64,000 nucleotides of DNA, taken from the NCBI RefSeq assembly GCF_003628305.1, contig NZ_RBZM01000004.1, forward strand, positions 682,001 through 746,000. The letters are read 5' to 3'. The notes beneath the pieces were generated by a model, which saw nothing but the letters and a program-made list of their open reading frames with translations, did not search any database and had not been told where the DNA came from. The position numbers and the translations under genes were made by a program. The DNA comes from Cohnella endophytica. Lineage in GTDB: Bacteria > Bacillota > Bacilli > Paenibacillales > Paenibacillaceae. Shown here piece by piece: positions 8,074 to 17,689 of this stretch (position 1 is the first letter of the stretch; each line of letters starts with the position of its first letter).

Positions 8074-9274
8074 AGATTACTTATCCCAAGAAGAGATCGA
8101 CGCTTTATTGCGTCAGTCCTCAGGCGGCGATACCGATTCCGGGAATGCATCTTCCGGCGGCGTGAAAACCATCGACGACTTCTTGACTCCGCTAGAGCAA
8201 GATGCCTTAGGAGAAATCGGCAACATTACGTTCGGAAGCGCCGCGACGGCGTTGTCTACTTTGCTTGGCAAGAAGGTCGACATCACGACTCCGACCGTCT
8301 CCGCGATCGCGCGCGAACAGTTCGAAGCGGAATTTCCCAGACCGCACGTTGCGGTTCACGTAAGCTACGTAGAGGGGTTTGAAGGTATCAACTCTCTCGT
8401 TATTAAATCGCACGACGCGCAAGTGATCGCCGATTTAATGCTCGGGGGAGATGGCAACGTTACTTCCGAAGAGCTGAACGAAATTCATATTAGCGCCGTT
8501 CAGGAAGCGATGAACCAAATGATGGGTTCGTCCGCGACTTCCATGTCGACGATTTTCAACCGAATGGTCAATATTTCGCCGCCGGGCATCGACATCATGG
8601 ACGTACCTAACAATTCCGGTATAAGCAATATTCCGCATGAGGAAGTGTTCGTCAAAATCTCGTTCCGTCTTCGTATCGGGGATTTGATAGATTCGTCCAT
8701 CATGCAGTTGATTGCCGTATCGTTCGCGAAGGAATTAGTGAGTTCGTTGATGGGGGGCGTTTCGGAAACATCCGCTCCGCCAGCGGCAGCGCAGCCCGCC
8801 GCGCAGCAAGCGCCCGTCGCGCAGCCGGCATACTCGGCACCGACGCCTCCCGCGCCGCCTGTGCATCAGGCGCCTCCGATGGCTTCCGCACCGCCAAGTT
8901 ATGCTGCGTCCATGCCTCCCCAACCGCAGACGCTAGGAGGATTGAATAGGAACGTGAACGTGAACCCGGTCCAGTTCGCGAATTTCCAAGGTTCGACTTA
9001 TGCAAACGGGGAAGAAACAAATTTAAATCTACTTCTCGACATTCCTCTCAAGGTCACGGTAGAATTAGGCCGTACCCAAAAACAGATCAAGGATATTTTG
9101 GAGCTGTCCCAAGGCTCGATTATCGAGTTGGACAAGTTGGCCGGCGAGCCCGTAGACATCTTAGTGAACAACAAATTGATTGCCAAAGGCGAGGTCGTAG
9201 TTATCGACGAGAATTTCGGCGTTCGCGTAACGGACATCGTAAGCCAATGGGATCGGGTACAAAAAATCCAATAA
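8063..9274 (+). CDS. fliY: FliY, flagellar motor switch phosphatase
   Basis: FliY is the Gram-positive switch protein that joins a CheC-type CheY-P phosphatase domain to a FliN domain. The opening SKDYLSQEEIDALLRQ is a second CheY-binding motif. The CheC-like region (about residues 40-235) carries LGEIGNITFGSAATALS and HISAVQEAMNQMMGSSATSM, the two phosphatase helices. A Pro/Ala/Gln-rich linker follows (about 235-300), then the FliN domain (about 320-400) with LLDIPLKVTVELGRTQKQIK. The ATG at 8063 gives 403 residues; GAAGGAGTGG is upstream inside fliM. With cheC further downstream, the operon encodes at least two CheY-P phosphatases. Confidence 0.96.
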   Translation: MTSKDYLSQEEIDALLRQSSGGDTDSGNASSGGVKTIDDFLTPLEQDALGEIGNITFGSAATALSTLLGKKVDITTPTVSAIAREQFEAEFPRPHVAVHVSYVEGFEGINSLVIKSHDAQVIADLMLGGDGNVTSEELNEIHISAVQEAMNQMMGSSATSMSTIFNRMVNISPPGIDIMDVPNNSGISNIPHEEVFVKISFRLRIGDLIDSSIMQLIAVSFAKELVSSLMGGVSETSAPPAAAQPAAQQAPVAQPAYSAPTPPAPPVHQAPPMASAPPSYAASMPPQPQTLGGLNRNVNVNPVQFANFQGSTYANGEETNLNLLLDIPLKVTVELGRTQKQIKDILELSQGSIIELDKLAGEPVDILVNNKLIAKGEVVVIDENFGVRVTDIVSQWDRVQKIQ

Positions 9275-9295
9275 GCTCATCGGGAGGAAATTGAA

Positions 9296-9658
9296 ATGGC
9301 AAATCGCATACTCATCGTAGATGACGCAGCTTTCATGCGTATGATGATCAGAGACATTTTGACGAAAAATGGTTACGAGGTTGTTGGAGAAGCACAAGAC
9401 GGCGCGCAAGCAATCGAGAAGTATAAGGAACTGAATCCGGATCTTATTACTATGGATATTACGATGCCGGAAATGGACGGCATTACCGCACTGAAGGAAA
9501 TTCGCAAGTTGGATACGAACGCGAAAGTCATCATGTGTTCCGCTATGGGTCAACAAGCGATGGTAATCGACGCAATTCAAGCCGGAGCTAAAGATTTCAT
9601 CGTCAAGCCGTTTCAAGCAGACCGCGTAATCGAAGCGATCAAAAAAACTTTAGGCTAA
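9296..9658 (+). CDS. cheY: CheY, chemotaxis response regulator
   Basis: The 120-residue product is a single receiver domain. The acidic pair D9-D10, the phospho-acceptor D54 in DLITMDITMPEMDG, the switch residue S82 in VIMCSAMG and the conserved K104 in IVKPF are all present. CheA phosphorylates it; CheY-P binds FliM and FliY and sets the rotation sense. It sits between fliY and fliO as in Bacillus. The ribosome binding site GGAGGAAATTGAA precedes the ATG. No output domain is attached, so it is not one of the transcriptional regulators of the same superfamily. Confidence 0.97.
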   Translation: MANRILIVDDAAFMRMMIRDILTKNGYEVVGEAQDGAQAIEKYKELNPDLITMDITMPEMDGITALKEIRKLDTNAKVIMCSAMGQQAMVIDAIQAGAKDFIVKPFQADRVIEAIKKTLG

Positions 9659-9694
9659 TACGGGGTTAGACATAGCAAGGAGCGTTGAAGATTC

Positions 9695-10237
9695 ATGCGA
9701 ACTTATGGGCTTGTCGAGGATACTCCGATAGCGGAGAACACCTCGGCATGGGAATTGATTTGGGTGTTGTTCGTCCTCGCGGTTATCGTCGGGCTGATCG
9801 TTTTGCTCTTGCGGTTTTTCGCCAAACGCAATCGCGGATGGGGAATGAATCGGTCGCTTCGTTCTTTGGGAGGGTTTTCTCTTGGGACGAACAAATCGAT
9901 GCAAGTCGTGGAGTGGAACGGTCGGATTTACGTGCTCGGCGTCGGCGACGACGTTACTCTGCTCGAGTCGATCACGGAGCCCGAAGTCGTAGCCTCTCTG
10001 TTAGCGGAGCATGATTCCGCTACGGCTAGCGCAGGAGTCGCGCTGCCCGAGTGGCTTCGCAAATTGACTGGACGCAGTAATCCGTATAACGACGATACAT
10101 CCTCCGCGCAAGCGACCGGCGACGTAAGTTTCGAGAAAACGTTGGAAACCCGGCTTCGCCAGCTCTCGGAAAGAAAGCAGCGGGTTGAACAGTTGCTGGA
10201 GGATAGCCGTTCCGGAGATCGGACAGATAAGCCATGA
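9695..10237 (+). CDS. fliO: FliO (FliZ-type) export apparatus assembly protein
   Basis: FliO helps assemble the FliP ring of the export gate. The 180-residue product has one hydrophobic segment (about residues 19-43, with LFVLAVIVGLIVLLLRFF), then a basic stretch and a small beta domain with LGTNKSMQVVEWNGRIYVLG, the FliO signature. The C-terminal tail is charged and predicted coiled coil. The ATG at 9695 is 12 bases after AAGGAG, a slightly long spacing; a TTG closer to that site is out of frame. The gene overlaps fliP by 4 bases. Confidence 0.9.
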   Translation: MRTYGLVEDTPIAENTSAWELIWVLFVLAVIVGLIVLLLRFFAKRNRGWGMNRSLRSLGGFSLGTNKSMQVVEWNGRIYVLGVGDDVTLLESITEPEVVASLLAEHDSATASAGVALPEWLRKLTGRSNPYNDDTSSAQATGDVSFEKTLETRLRQLSERKQRVEQLLEDSRSGDRTDKP

Positions 10238-10980
10238 GAAAAAAACTCCTTTATAGTTTCGTTGCGATTCAAGCTTTTCTAATCAGTTTCAGTGCGTCGG
10301 CTTACGCCGAACCGATCATCGGAATTCAGCTAGGCGACGGCAAGGAGCCCGTAGGAGCTTCCGCATTATCGATGCTGTTGCTCATTACGGTATTGAGCTT
10401 GGCTCCGGCCATTCTCGTGCTCATGACCAGCTTTACCCGAATCGTCATCGTGCTCGGCTTCGTTCGAACATCGCTAGGCACGCAACAAATGCCGCCTAAC
10501 CAAGTGATCGTCGGGCTAGCGTTGTTCATGACAATGTTCGTCATGGCGCCAACTTTCTCGCAGGTGAACGATACGGCATTAAAGCCCTATCTCGCGAGCG
10601 AGATCAGCCAGACGGAAGCGCTTCAGAATGCGTCGATACCGATGAAGGAATTCATGTACAAGCATACTCGTCCCAAAGACTTGTTATTGTTCATGAACTA
10701 CACGAAAACAGAAAAACCGGCGACTTATCAGGATATCCCGATCACCGTTCTCGTTCCGGCTTACGCCATTAGCGAATTGAAAACGGCATTCCAAATGGGC
10801 TTCATGATCTTTATTCCTTTTTTGGTCATCGATATGGTCGTCGCCAGCACGTTGATGGCGATGGGGATGATGATGCTGCCGCCCGTCATGATTTCGCTTC
10901 CGTTCAAGATATTGCTCTTCGTGCTTGTCGACGGTTGGTACCTTGTCGTGAAATCGCTGTTGACCAGCTTTAATACTTGA
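10234..10980 (+). CDS. fliP: FliP, flagellar type III export gate protein
   Basis: FliP forms the core pore of the export gate with FliQ and FliR. The 248-residue product begins with a cleavable-type signal peptide (basic MRKK, hydrophobic core, then SASAYAEP near residues 21-28), as is normal for FliP. The segments LLLITVLSLAPAILVLMTSF and IVIVLGFVRTSLGTQQMPPN are family signatures. Four membrane segments are visible. The start overlaps the fliO stop by 4 bases, suggesting coupling, and fliQ follows after 31 bases. Confidence 0.97.
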   Translation: MRKKLLYSFVAIQAFLISFSASAYAEPIIGIQLGDGKEPVGASALSMLLLITVLSLAPAILVLMTSFTRIVIVLGFVRTSLGTQQMPPNQVIVGLALFMTMFVMAPTFSQVNDTALKPYLASEISQTEALQNASIPMKEFMYKHTRPKDLLLFMNYTKTEKPATYQDIPITVLVPAYAISELKTAFQMGFMIFIPFLVIDMVVASTLMAMGMMMLPPVMISLPFKILLFVLVDGWYLVVKSLLTSFNT

Positions 10981-11011
10981 CGAAGCTTCATCGTAACGCA
11001 GGGGGGAGCAC

Positions 11012-11281
11012 ATGAGCGCCGAATTCGTAATCGGATTGGCAGGACAAGCCTTATACACCGTGCTGAAGGTCAGCGCGCCGATGCTGGGGATCGGGTTGAC
11101 TGTCGGATTGCTCGTCAGTATTTTCCAGGCAACGACCCAAATCCAAGAGCAGACGCTCGCTTTCGTACCGAAGATCATAGCCGTGTTCTTGGCACTGTTG
11201 CTGTTCGGTCCTTGGATATTGAATACAATGATAGATTTCACGAGCCACCTGCTCGGCAATCTGGCGAATTACATTGGGTGA
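11012..11281 (+). CDS. fliQ: FliQ, flagellar export gate protein
   Basis: The 89-residue product has two membrane segments (about 14-37 and 48-70), the standard FliQ architecture. The connecting loop carries SIFQATTQIQEQTLAFVPK, the conserved FliQ/SctS signature. FliQ subunits wrap around the FliP5-FliR1 core of the export gate. GGGGGGAGC lies upstream of the ATG at 11012. fliR starts 6 bases after the stop codon. Confidence 0.96.
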   Translation: MSAEFVIGLAGQALYTVLKVSAPMLGIGLTVGLLVSIFQATTQIQEQTLAFVPKIIAVFLALLLFGPWILNTMIDFTSHLLGNLANYIG

Positions 11282-11287
11282 CGCCGA

Positions 11288-12073
11288 ATGGAACTGATCA
11301 TGCAGGTGCTCCCCGGTTTTATGCTTGTTTTTTGTCGAATAACCTCGTTTTTTGTGGTAGCGCCGATCTTTTCGTCCCGCGTTATCCCAAGAACGGTCAA
11401 AGTGGGTCTCGCTTTTTTTATCTCTTTGATCGTGTTTCTGACCGTCGGGTTCGATACGAAGGTTACGATGGATGCCACGTACATATTGATCGTTTTACGC
11501 GAAATATTCGCAGGGCTCATCATCGGTTATACTTCCTATTTGTTTTTTACCGTCGTTCAAACTTCCGGGGCCATGATGGATATGCAAATGGGGTTCGGAA
11601 TGGCGAACATCGTAGATCCGATTACTGGAGTTACGGCTCCGATAATGGGAAACTTCAAGTTTATGCTGATGATGCTCGTCTTCTTATCTTTGAACGGACA
11701 TCATTATCTGATATCCGCGATCATGGACAGCTACAAATGGCTTCCGCTCGATAATCAGCTGTTTCAGATTTATTACGGAGGTCAAGTAACGGAATTCCTG
11801 ACGAGAACGTTCGCGGATACGTTTTTGTTGGCGGTGCAAATAGCCGCACCGATTATCGTGACGATGTTCTTGACGGATTTCGGTCTGGCGTTGCTGGCCA
11901 GAACAGCTCCGCAGTATAACGTGTTCGTTATCGGGCTTCCGACCAAAATCTTGATCGGGTTGGCTCTGCTGGTCCTGTTGCTTCCGGGATTCAGCGCATT
12001 GTTCCAAATGGTATTCGATCACATGTTCAAAGCGTTAGAGAAGCTGTTCACGATCTTGAAATCGCCCTCCTAG
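11288..12073 (+). CDS. fliR: FliR, flagellar export gate protein
   Basis: The 261-residue product is a polytopic membrane protein with about six hydrophobic segments, the normal FliR size and layout. Family segments include FCRITSFFVVAPIFSSRVIP near the N-terminus and QMGFGMANIVDPITG in the middle. FliR is present once per export gate and closes the FliP ring; FlhB packs against it. The ATG at 11288 follows the fliQ stop by 6 bases. flhB comes next, as in most Firmicutes. Confidence 0.96.
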   Translation: MELIMQVLPGFMLVFCRITSFFVVAPIFSSRVIPRTVKVGLAFFISLIVFLTVGFDTKVTMDATYILIVLREIFAGLIIGYTSYLFFTVVQTSGAMMDMQMGFGMANIVDPITGVTAPIMGNFKFMLMMLVFLSLNGHHYLISAIMDSYKWLPLDNQLFQIYYGGQVTEFLTRTFADTFLLAVQIAAPIIVTMFLTDFGLALLARTAPQYNVFVIGLPTKILIGLALLVLLLPGFSALFQMVFDHMFKALEKLFTILKSPS

Positions 12074-12105
12074 ATTCTAGGCGCACCGAAAGAGGAGGAG
12101 GTGTC

Positions 12106-13194
12106 ATGCCCCGCAATCGCTTGATAATGGATCTACAGCTGTTTGCCGGCGAGAAAACGGAAAAAGCTACGCCGAAGAAACGCCAAGACAGCCGCAAGAA
12201 AGGGCAAGTCGCGAAAAGCGCGGAAATTCCGAGCTCGCTGATCTTGCTCGCTTGCATCTGCTGCTTGCTCGTTCTCGGTCCGTTTTTGCAAAAACAGCTG
12301 CTGTCCATGTTCGGAGATGTTTTTTTGCACCGATTAACGATGGAAGTTACGGAGCAGAACGTACTGTCGATGTTCGGTCATTATGCGGTGCAGATCCTTA
12401 TCCTGCTTGCGCCTATCTTCTTGATCGTCTTGCTGGTCGCGTTTTCCAGCTACTACGTTCAGATTGGTTGGCTATTTACGCTAGAGCCTTTGAAGCCGAA
12501 ATTAAGCAAGCTTAACCCGCTTAACGGTGCCAAAAACATATTCGGAGTTCGTTCGATCGTCGAAATGCTCAAGAGCTCGTTGAAATTGTTCTCGGTAGGA
12601 ATCATCGTATATTCGGTGTTATGGTCCGAGAAGAAACGGTTTTTAGAATTAGCGAATATGCCCGTGCAAGATATATTCGCATTCGTTACGAGTCTAGCCG
12701 TACGTCTAGGAATATTCGTCGCGGCGCTTCTGTTCGTACTAGCGATCGCGGATTTCATGTATCAGCGTTACGAGTTCGAGAAAAACCTGAAAATGAGTAA
12801 GCAAGATATAAAGGACGAGCACAAGAACGCGGAAGGCGATCCGCTGATCAAAGGAAAGATCAGGGAACGCCAACGTCGTATGGCACTCATGCGGATGATG
12901 CAGGAAGTTCCGAAAGCGGACGTCATCATCACGAACCCGACCCACTTCGCCGTCGCATTGAAGTACGACCCCGCGAAAATGGACGCGCCGACGGTCATTG
13001 CCAAAGGGCAAGATTATCTCGCGCTTCGCATTCGGGAAATCGCCAAACAGAACGACGTTATCACGATGGAAAACAAGCCGCTCGCCCGCGCGCTGTTCGA
13101 GAGGACGGAAGTAGGGGAAAGCGTCCCCGGAGATCTCTTCCAAGCGGTCGCGGAAGTTCTGGCATACGTATATCGCCTTAAAGGCCGACGGTGA
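12106..13194 (+). CDS. flhB: FlhB, export gate specificity switch protein
   Basis: FlhB has four membrane segments (about residues 45-225) and a cytoplasmic domain with the autocleavage motif NPTH at 277-280, where cleavage before Pro permits the switch from hook to filament export under FliK control. The N-terminal LFAGEKTEKATPKKRQDSRK is the family signature. The product has 362 residues, the usual length. GAGGAGGAGGTG lies upstream of the ATG at 12106. The spacer to flhA is 79 bases and shows no clear terminator. Confidence 0.97.
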   Translation: MPRNRLIMDLQLFAGEKTEKATPKKRQDSRKKGQVAKSAEIPSSLILLACICCLLVLGPFLQKQLLSMFGDVFLHRLTMEVTEQNVLSMFGHYAVQILILLAPIFLIVLLVAFSSYYVQIGWLFTLEPLKPKLSKLNPLNGAKNIFGVRSIVEMLKSSLKLFSVGIIVYSVLWSEKKRFLELANMPVQDIFAFVTSLAVRLGIFVAALLFVLAIADFMYQRYEFEKNLKMSKQDIKDEHKNAEGDPLIKGKIRERQRRMALMRMMQEVPKADVIITNPTHFAVALKYDPAKMDAPTVIAKGQDYLALRIREIAKQNDVITMENKPLARALFERTEVGESVPGDLFQAVAEVLAYVYRLKGRR

Positions 13195-13273
13195 CGGACA
13201 ACAGAAGGTGGAAGCACGTCATCGCGAATGAGTACATAAGAGGACGTATCGTATCGATAGGGAGGGACGGATC

Positions 13274-15307
13274 ATGAAAGCTCGGGACTTAAGCATACTT
13301 GTTGGCGTCATCGGCATTGTCCTGATGATGGTCGTTCCGATTCCCAAAGGGCTTTTGGATATTTTGCTCATCATTAACATTTCCGTCGCGATCATGATTT
13401 TGCTAATCGCGATGAACACCAAAGATGCGCTTCACTTTTCGATTTTCCCGACTATGCTTCTTCTTACGACGATCTTTCGATTAGCGCTCAACGTGTCCAC
13501 GACACGGTTAGTCCTTTCCAAAGCGGATGCGGGCCACGTCGTCGAGACGTTCGGTAGATTCGTCGCCGGAGGACAGATCGCGATCGGGTTCGTCGTTTTC
13601 CTTATTCTGGTCGTCGTGCAGTTCATCGTTATTACGAAAGGTTCCGAGCGTGTCGCCGAGGTTGGCGCAAGGTTTACCCTCGACGCGATGCCCGGCAAGC
13701 AGATGAGTATCGACGCGGATTTGAACGCCGGACTCATAAACGAACAACAAGCTCGCGAACGCCGCGAGAAAATCGAAAAGGAAGCCGATTTCTACGGCGC
13801 GATGGACGGAGCCAGCAAGTTCGTCAAGGGAGACGCGATCGCGTCTATCATCATCGTACTCATCAACTTGATCGCCGGTTTCATCATCGGGATGGCCGTA
13901 CATGGTTTCGATGCGATGACTTCTCTGCAGAAGTATTCCATTCTTACGATCGGCGACGGTCTCGTCAGCCAAATTCCCGCGCTCTTAATCAGTACCGCGG
14001 CGGGTATTATCGTGACGAGAGCGGCATCCGACGGCAATATGGCCGACGATATGAGCCGTCAACTTCTCCGTTATCCGAAATTGCTTTACATCGTTGCAGG
14101 CACGGTCGCATTGCTTGGAATCGCAACGCCGATCCCTTTGCTTAGCACTTTGCCTTACGCGGCCATTCTCACATTCGCGGGTTATCGCCTGCAGAGCAAT
14201 CTGAACCGAAAGCAACAAGCGGAAGAGTTGCTCGTGGAGGAGAAGCAAATCGAAGAGGTCCGCAGTCCGGAGAGCGTCATCAGCTTGTTGCAGGTCGATC
14301 CGATCGAATTCGAATTCGGATACGGGCTTATCCCGCTTGCGGATACGCAGCAAGGCGGAGATTTGCTCGACAGAATTATCATGATTCGACGGCAATGCGC
14401 CCTGGAAATGGGCTTAATCGTTCCCGTTATCCGAATTCGCGACAATATTCAACTAAAACCGAACGAATATGTCATAAAAATGAAAGGAAATACGGTTGCC
14501 CGCGGCGAACTATTAATTCATCACTACTTAGCGATGAGCCCGGGATTCGACGACGATTCCGTAACCGGAATCGAGACGCAGGAGCCGGCATTCGGATTGC
14601 CTGCGCTATGGATTGACGAAGCGACGAAGGAACGCGCGGAAATGGCCGGTTATACGGTCGTCGACCCGCCGTCTGTCGTAGCTACTCATCTAACCGAGAT
14701 CATCAAGAAATACGCTCACGAATTGATCGGGCGTCAAGAAACGAAAGCGCTCGTCGAGAGCGTCAAAGAGACGTATCCGGCTTTGGTCGAAGAGCTGATC
14801 CCATCGATTCTCGGAGTCGGCGATATACAGAAGGTATTGTCCAAGCTGCTGAAAGAAAAAATCTCGATCCGCGACCTGGTCACGATATTCGAGACCTTGG
14901 CCGATTACGGCAAGTTCACGAAAGATCCGGAAGTACTGACCGAATACGTAAGACAAAGCCTTTCGCGTCAAATTACGCAACAATACGCGAATTCGTCCGA
15001 GCCGCTTAAGGTCATAACCGTGAGTCCGGCGGTCGAGAAAAAAATCGCGGAGGCGGTACAGCAATCGGATCAAGGCAGTTACCTGGCCATGGATCCTTCC
15101 TCCTCCCAGGCGATTTACCAACGGCTTACGGAGCAAGTTACCCGGCTCGTCCAATCCGGACAGCAGCCGATCATTCTTACTTCTCCGACGATTCGAATGT
15201 ATTTGCGCCAGCTTCTGGAACGAAGCATGCAAGATATACCGGTCATCTCGTACAGCGAGCTGGAGCCAAGCATTGAAGTCCAAAGCGTTGGGGTGGTGAG
15301 CGCATGA
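13274..15307 (+). CDS. flhA: FlhA, flagellar export gate protein
   Basis: FlhA forms the nonameric ring of the export gate, uses the proton motive force and binds substrate-chaperone complexes. The 677-residue product has an N-terminal half with about eight membrane segments (to roughly residue 310) and a large cytoplasmic domain. The conserved FHIPEP loop occupies about residues 122-155 and includes FTLDAMPGKQMSIDADLNAG. Another family segment is TTIFRLALNVSTTRLVLS near 65-82. GGGAGGGAC precedes the ATG. The last codons overlap flhF by 4 bases. Confidence 0.98.
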   Translation: MKARDLSILVGVIGIVLMMVVPIPKGLLDILLIINISVAIMILLIAMNTKDALHFSIFPTMLLLTTIFRLALNVSTTRLVLSKADAGHVVETFGRFVAGGQIAIGFVVFLILVVVQFIVITKGSERVAEVGARFTLDAMPGKQMSIDADLNAGLINEQQARERREKIEKEADFYGAMDGASKFVKGDAIASIIIVLINLIAGFIIGMAVHGFDAMTSLQKYSILTIGDGLVSQIPALLISTAAGIIVTRAASDGNMADDMSRQLLRYPKLLYIVAGTVALLGIATPIPLLSTLPYAAILTFAGYRLQSNLNRKQQAEELLVEEKQIEEVRSPESVISLLQVDPIEFEFGYGLIPLADTQQGGDLLDRIIMIRRQCALEMGLIVPVIRIRDNIQLKPNEYVIKMKGNTVARGELLIHHYLAMSPGFDDDSVTGIETQEPAFGLPALWIDEATKERAEMAGYTVVDPPSVVATHLTEIIKKYAHELIGRQETKALVESVKETYPALVEELIPSILGVGDIQKVLSKLLKEKISIRDLVTIFETLADYGKFTKDPEVLTEYVRQSLSRQITQQYANSSEPLKVITVSPAVEKKIAEAVQQSDQGSYLAMDPSSSQAIYQRLTEQVTRLVQSGQQPIILTSPTIRMYLRQLLERSMQDIPVISYSELEPSIEVQSVGVVSA

Positions 15308-16752
15308 AGGTAAAAAGATACATAGTCGACGATTTGCCCGAAGCCGTGCAAATGATACGAAGCGAGCTCGGGTCGGACGCCGTCATCTTGAATACGAAAG
15401 AAATCCGCGTAGGCGGATTTCTTGGTATGTTCCGCAAAAAACGCGTTGAAGTTATCGCAGCGATCGACGAGATCGCGAAGAAGCCGGCGGCACGCCCGCA
15501 ATTACCATCCCGACCTATAGAGAAAAGGCCGGTTAGTCCCGTTTTGCAGACTATGCAAGATCAAGAGCCGACGTCCCCGTTGTTGCCTCCGACTGCGATT
15601 AGGCAACGGTACTCGCAACCTCCGTTCGCGGATAGCGGGAGGTCGCCGGCCCCTGTCCAAGAGCTTCCGCGAGAATCGGGTTTGGGAAACGGAACAACGA
15701 CGAGTCCATTTCAGAGCAATCTAGAGCAAGTGGTAGCCTTACAAGAGCGCGAGGCGGATCCGAACGCAAGAGAAAGCTTTCCAATGCATCAGCGCGGCGA
15801 TACGCAAGCCGCAACTTTAGCGGCCGCCGTCCATGCGCTGGAATCCAGGGAAAGCAAGCCATCCGCGCCTGCCGATGAAAACTCTTCCCTTCTTCAGGAG
15901 ATTCGTTCCATGAAGGAGATGATGACGAAGCTGTCCAAGCAGCAGACGTTCCGAACGATGCCTGACTCCGTTATGAAATTAAGCAGACGCTTAGCCGAGC
16001 AAGGAGTCGAGCCCGGTTACGTGGAACAGTTCGCGGAAACCGTCAACGCCAAGCTTGATAACAACGAAGATGACGATAGCAACGCGGCGTACGAGGCTGC
16101 TCGGGAGGTGCTCCTTTCTTGGATTCAGGGAACCAAAGGAGAAGGAATTCAGCCGGAGACGCGAATCGTTCACTTCGTAGGGCCGACGGGCGTCGGCAAA
16201 ACGACTACGATCGCCAAATTGGCTGCGGAACAATCTTTTAATCATCGACGCAGCGTGGGGTTTATTACGGCCGATACTTATCGAATCGCCGCGGTCGATC
16301 AATTGAGAACGTATGCCGACATTTTGAACGTTCCGCTTGAAGTCGTATTTTCCCCGAGCGAGTTAGCGCGCGCCTACGGTAAGCTAAGCGATCGGGATCT
16401 GTTATTCATGGATACCGCGGGCCGCAACTATCGGAACGAGTTGTTCGTCTCGGAAGTGAACAGCCTGCTGGCTCCGGGCGAAAATACGGAAACGGTACTC
16501 GTGCTCAGCATGACGCACAAATACGGCGATATGAAGGCGGTCGCCTCTCAATTCGCGAAGTATGGCGTCACTCAAATGCTGCTCACCAAATTCGACGAGA
16601 CGGACTCGTTCGGCGCGGTCGTCAATCTCGTCAAGCAATTCGATTTCAGCATTTCTTACTATACTTGCGGACAAGCGGTACCGGACGATATTCGGCCGTT
16701 CGATCCCGAGGATCTCGTGAACCGCCTACTGGGGGAGCCGGGACATGATTGA
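15304..16752 (+). CDS. flhF: FlhF, SRP-type GTPase for flagellar placement
   Basis: FlhF is a signal-recognition-particle-type GTPase that sets flagellar position and number. The 482-residue product has a short N-terminal domain (MKVKRYIVDDLPEAVQMIRS), a low-complexity basic/Pro/Gln-rich region (about 60-200), an N domain and a G domain. The P-loop GPTGVGKTT is at 293-301. Further G motifs are ADTYRIAAVDQL, the DTAGR box in LLFMDTAGRN, and TKFDET. Length is greater than the roughly 360 residues usual in Bacillus because of the B domain. It overlaps flhA by 4 bases and flhG by 8, and FlhG is its regulatory partner. Confidence 0.96.
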   Translation: MKVKRYIVDDLPEAVQMIRSELGSDAVILNTKEIRVGGFLGMFRKKRVEVIAAIDEIAKKPAARPQLPSRPIEKRPVSPVLQTMQDQEPTSPLLPPTAIRQRYSQPPFADSGRSPAPVQELPRESGLGNGTTTSPFQSNLEQVVALQEREADPNARESFPMHQRGDTQAATLAAAVHALESRESKPSAPADENSSLLQEIRSMKEMMTKLSKQQTFRTMPDSVMKLSRRLAEQGVEPGYVEQFAETVNAKLDNNEDDDSNAAYEAAREVLLSWIQGTKGEGIQPETRIVHFVGPTGVGKTTTIAKLAAEQSFNHRRSVGFITADTYRIAAVDQLRTYADILNVPLEVVFSPSELARAYGKLSDRDLLFMDTAGRNYRNELFVSEVNSLLAPGENTETVLVLSMTHKYGDMKAVASQFAKYGVTQMLLTKFDETDSFGAVVNLVKQFDFSISYYTCGQAVPDDIRPFDPEDLVNRLLGEPGHD

Positions 16753-17611
16753 TCAAGCGCAAGCCTTGCGGCATATGGTGCATTCCAAGGATCTGCAATC
16801 CGCCCGCACGACGAAAGTCATTACGATCACGAGCGGCAAGGGCGGCGTAGGCAAATCCAACTTCAGTCTGAACTTCGCGATGGCGTTGCAGAATCGGGGT
16901 TACAGCGTTCTCATATTCGATGCGGACATTAGCTTCGCGAATATAGACGTACTTCTCGGAACCCCCGCGAAATACAATTTGATCCACTTGCTCAAAGGCG
17001 AGAAATCGATCTGGGAAATTATCCAGATCGGGCCCGGGGGCTTGCAGTTTATAGCCGGAGGGTCGGGATTTCAAGATTTGGTTCGCCTGAGCGAGCGAGA
17101 ACTCGAATACTTCTCGGATCAAATCGGCAAGCTGCACGGCCACGTCGATTTCATTCTTTTCGATACGGGAGCCGGGTTGTCCAAAGAAACCGTGAGATTC
17201 ATAACGGCGGCCGAAGAAACGATCGTCGTGACGACTCCCGAACCTACTTCGATTACGGACGCTTACGCGTTGATCAAGATGCTTAAGTCGATGGGACACC
17301 AAATCTCGTTCCGCCTCGTCGTGAACAGAGTGACGGACAACAGGGAAGGACATCAAACGGCGGATAACATTCGGCAAGTCGCGAGCAAATACTTAGGGGT
17401 GGATATCCCATTGCTAGGCTTCATCCCGGACGATTCCAGCGTCATGAAGGCGGTAAAGCAACAGACGCCTTTATCTATCGCTTTTCCGAATAGCGAGGCC
17501 ATGAAGGGGATTGACCGAATCGCTTCCAAGGTAGTTCTTGAAGATCGCGAGCCATCATCCGCCAAAGGTTTGTCCGGATTTTTGCAACGTATGAAGAAGT
17601 TATGGAGTTAA
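16745..17611 (+). CDS. flhG: FlhG, MinD-type ATPase regulating FlhF
   Basis: FlhG (YlxH) is a MinD/ParA-type ATPase that stimulates FlhF and controls flagellar number and pattern. The deviant Walker A motif KGGVGKSN is at about residues 32-39 of 288. The N-terminal region contains LRHMVHSK, which could act as the FlhF-activating DQAxxLR-type helix (the sequence IDQAQALRHM at residues 2-11 matches that pattern). Further motifs are DADISFANIDVLLG and DTGAGLS. It overlaps flhF by 8 bases. About 78 bases without a gene separate it from cheB. Confidence 0.96.
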   Translation: MIDQAQALRHMVHSKDLQSARTTKVITITSGKGGVGKSNFSLNFAMALQNRGYSVLIFDADISFANIDVLLGTPAKYNLIHLLKGEKSIWEIIQIGPGGLQFIAGGSGFQDLVRLSERELEYFSDQIGKLHGHVDFILFDTGAGLSKETVRFITAAEETIVVTTPEPTSITDAYALIKMLKSMGHQISFRLVVNRVTDNREGHQTADNIRQVASKYLGVDIPLLGFIPDDSSVMKAVKQQTPLSIAFPNSEAMKGIDRIASKVVLEDREPSSAKGLSGFLQRMKKLWS

Positions 17612-17689
17612 GTTAACTACGGATTAGACTTATGGAATGACTTACGCGAAACCGCAAACACAACCAGAAAAGCAGGGAGGGTCGCCGAA

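Noticed and set aside
15599-15862. Minus-strand small frames inside flhF and other flagellar genes
   Set aside because: None has a ribosome binding site or recognisable domain, and the + strand genes are complete.
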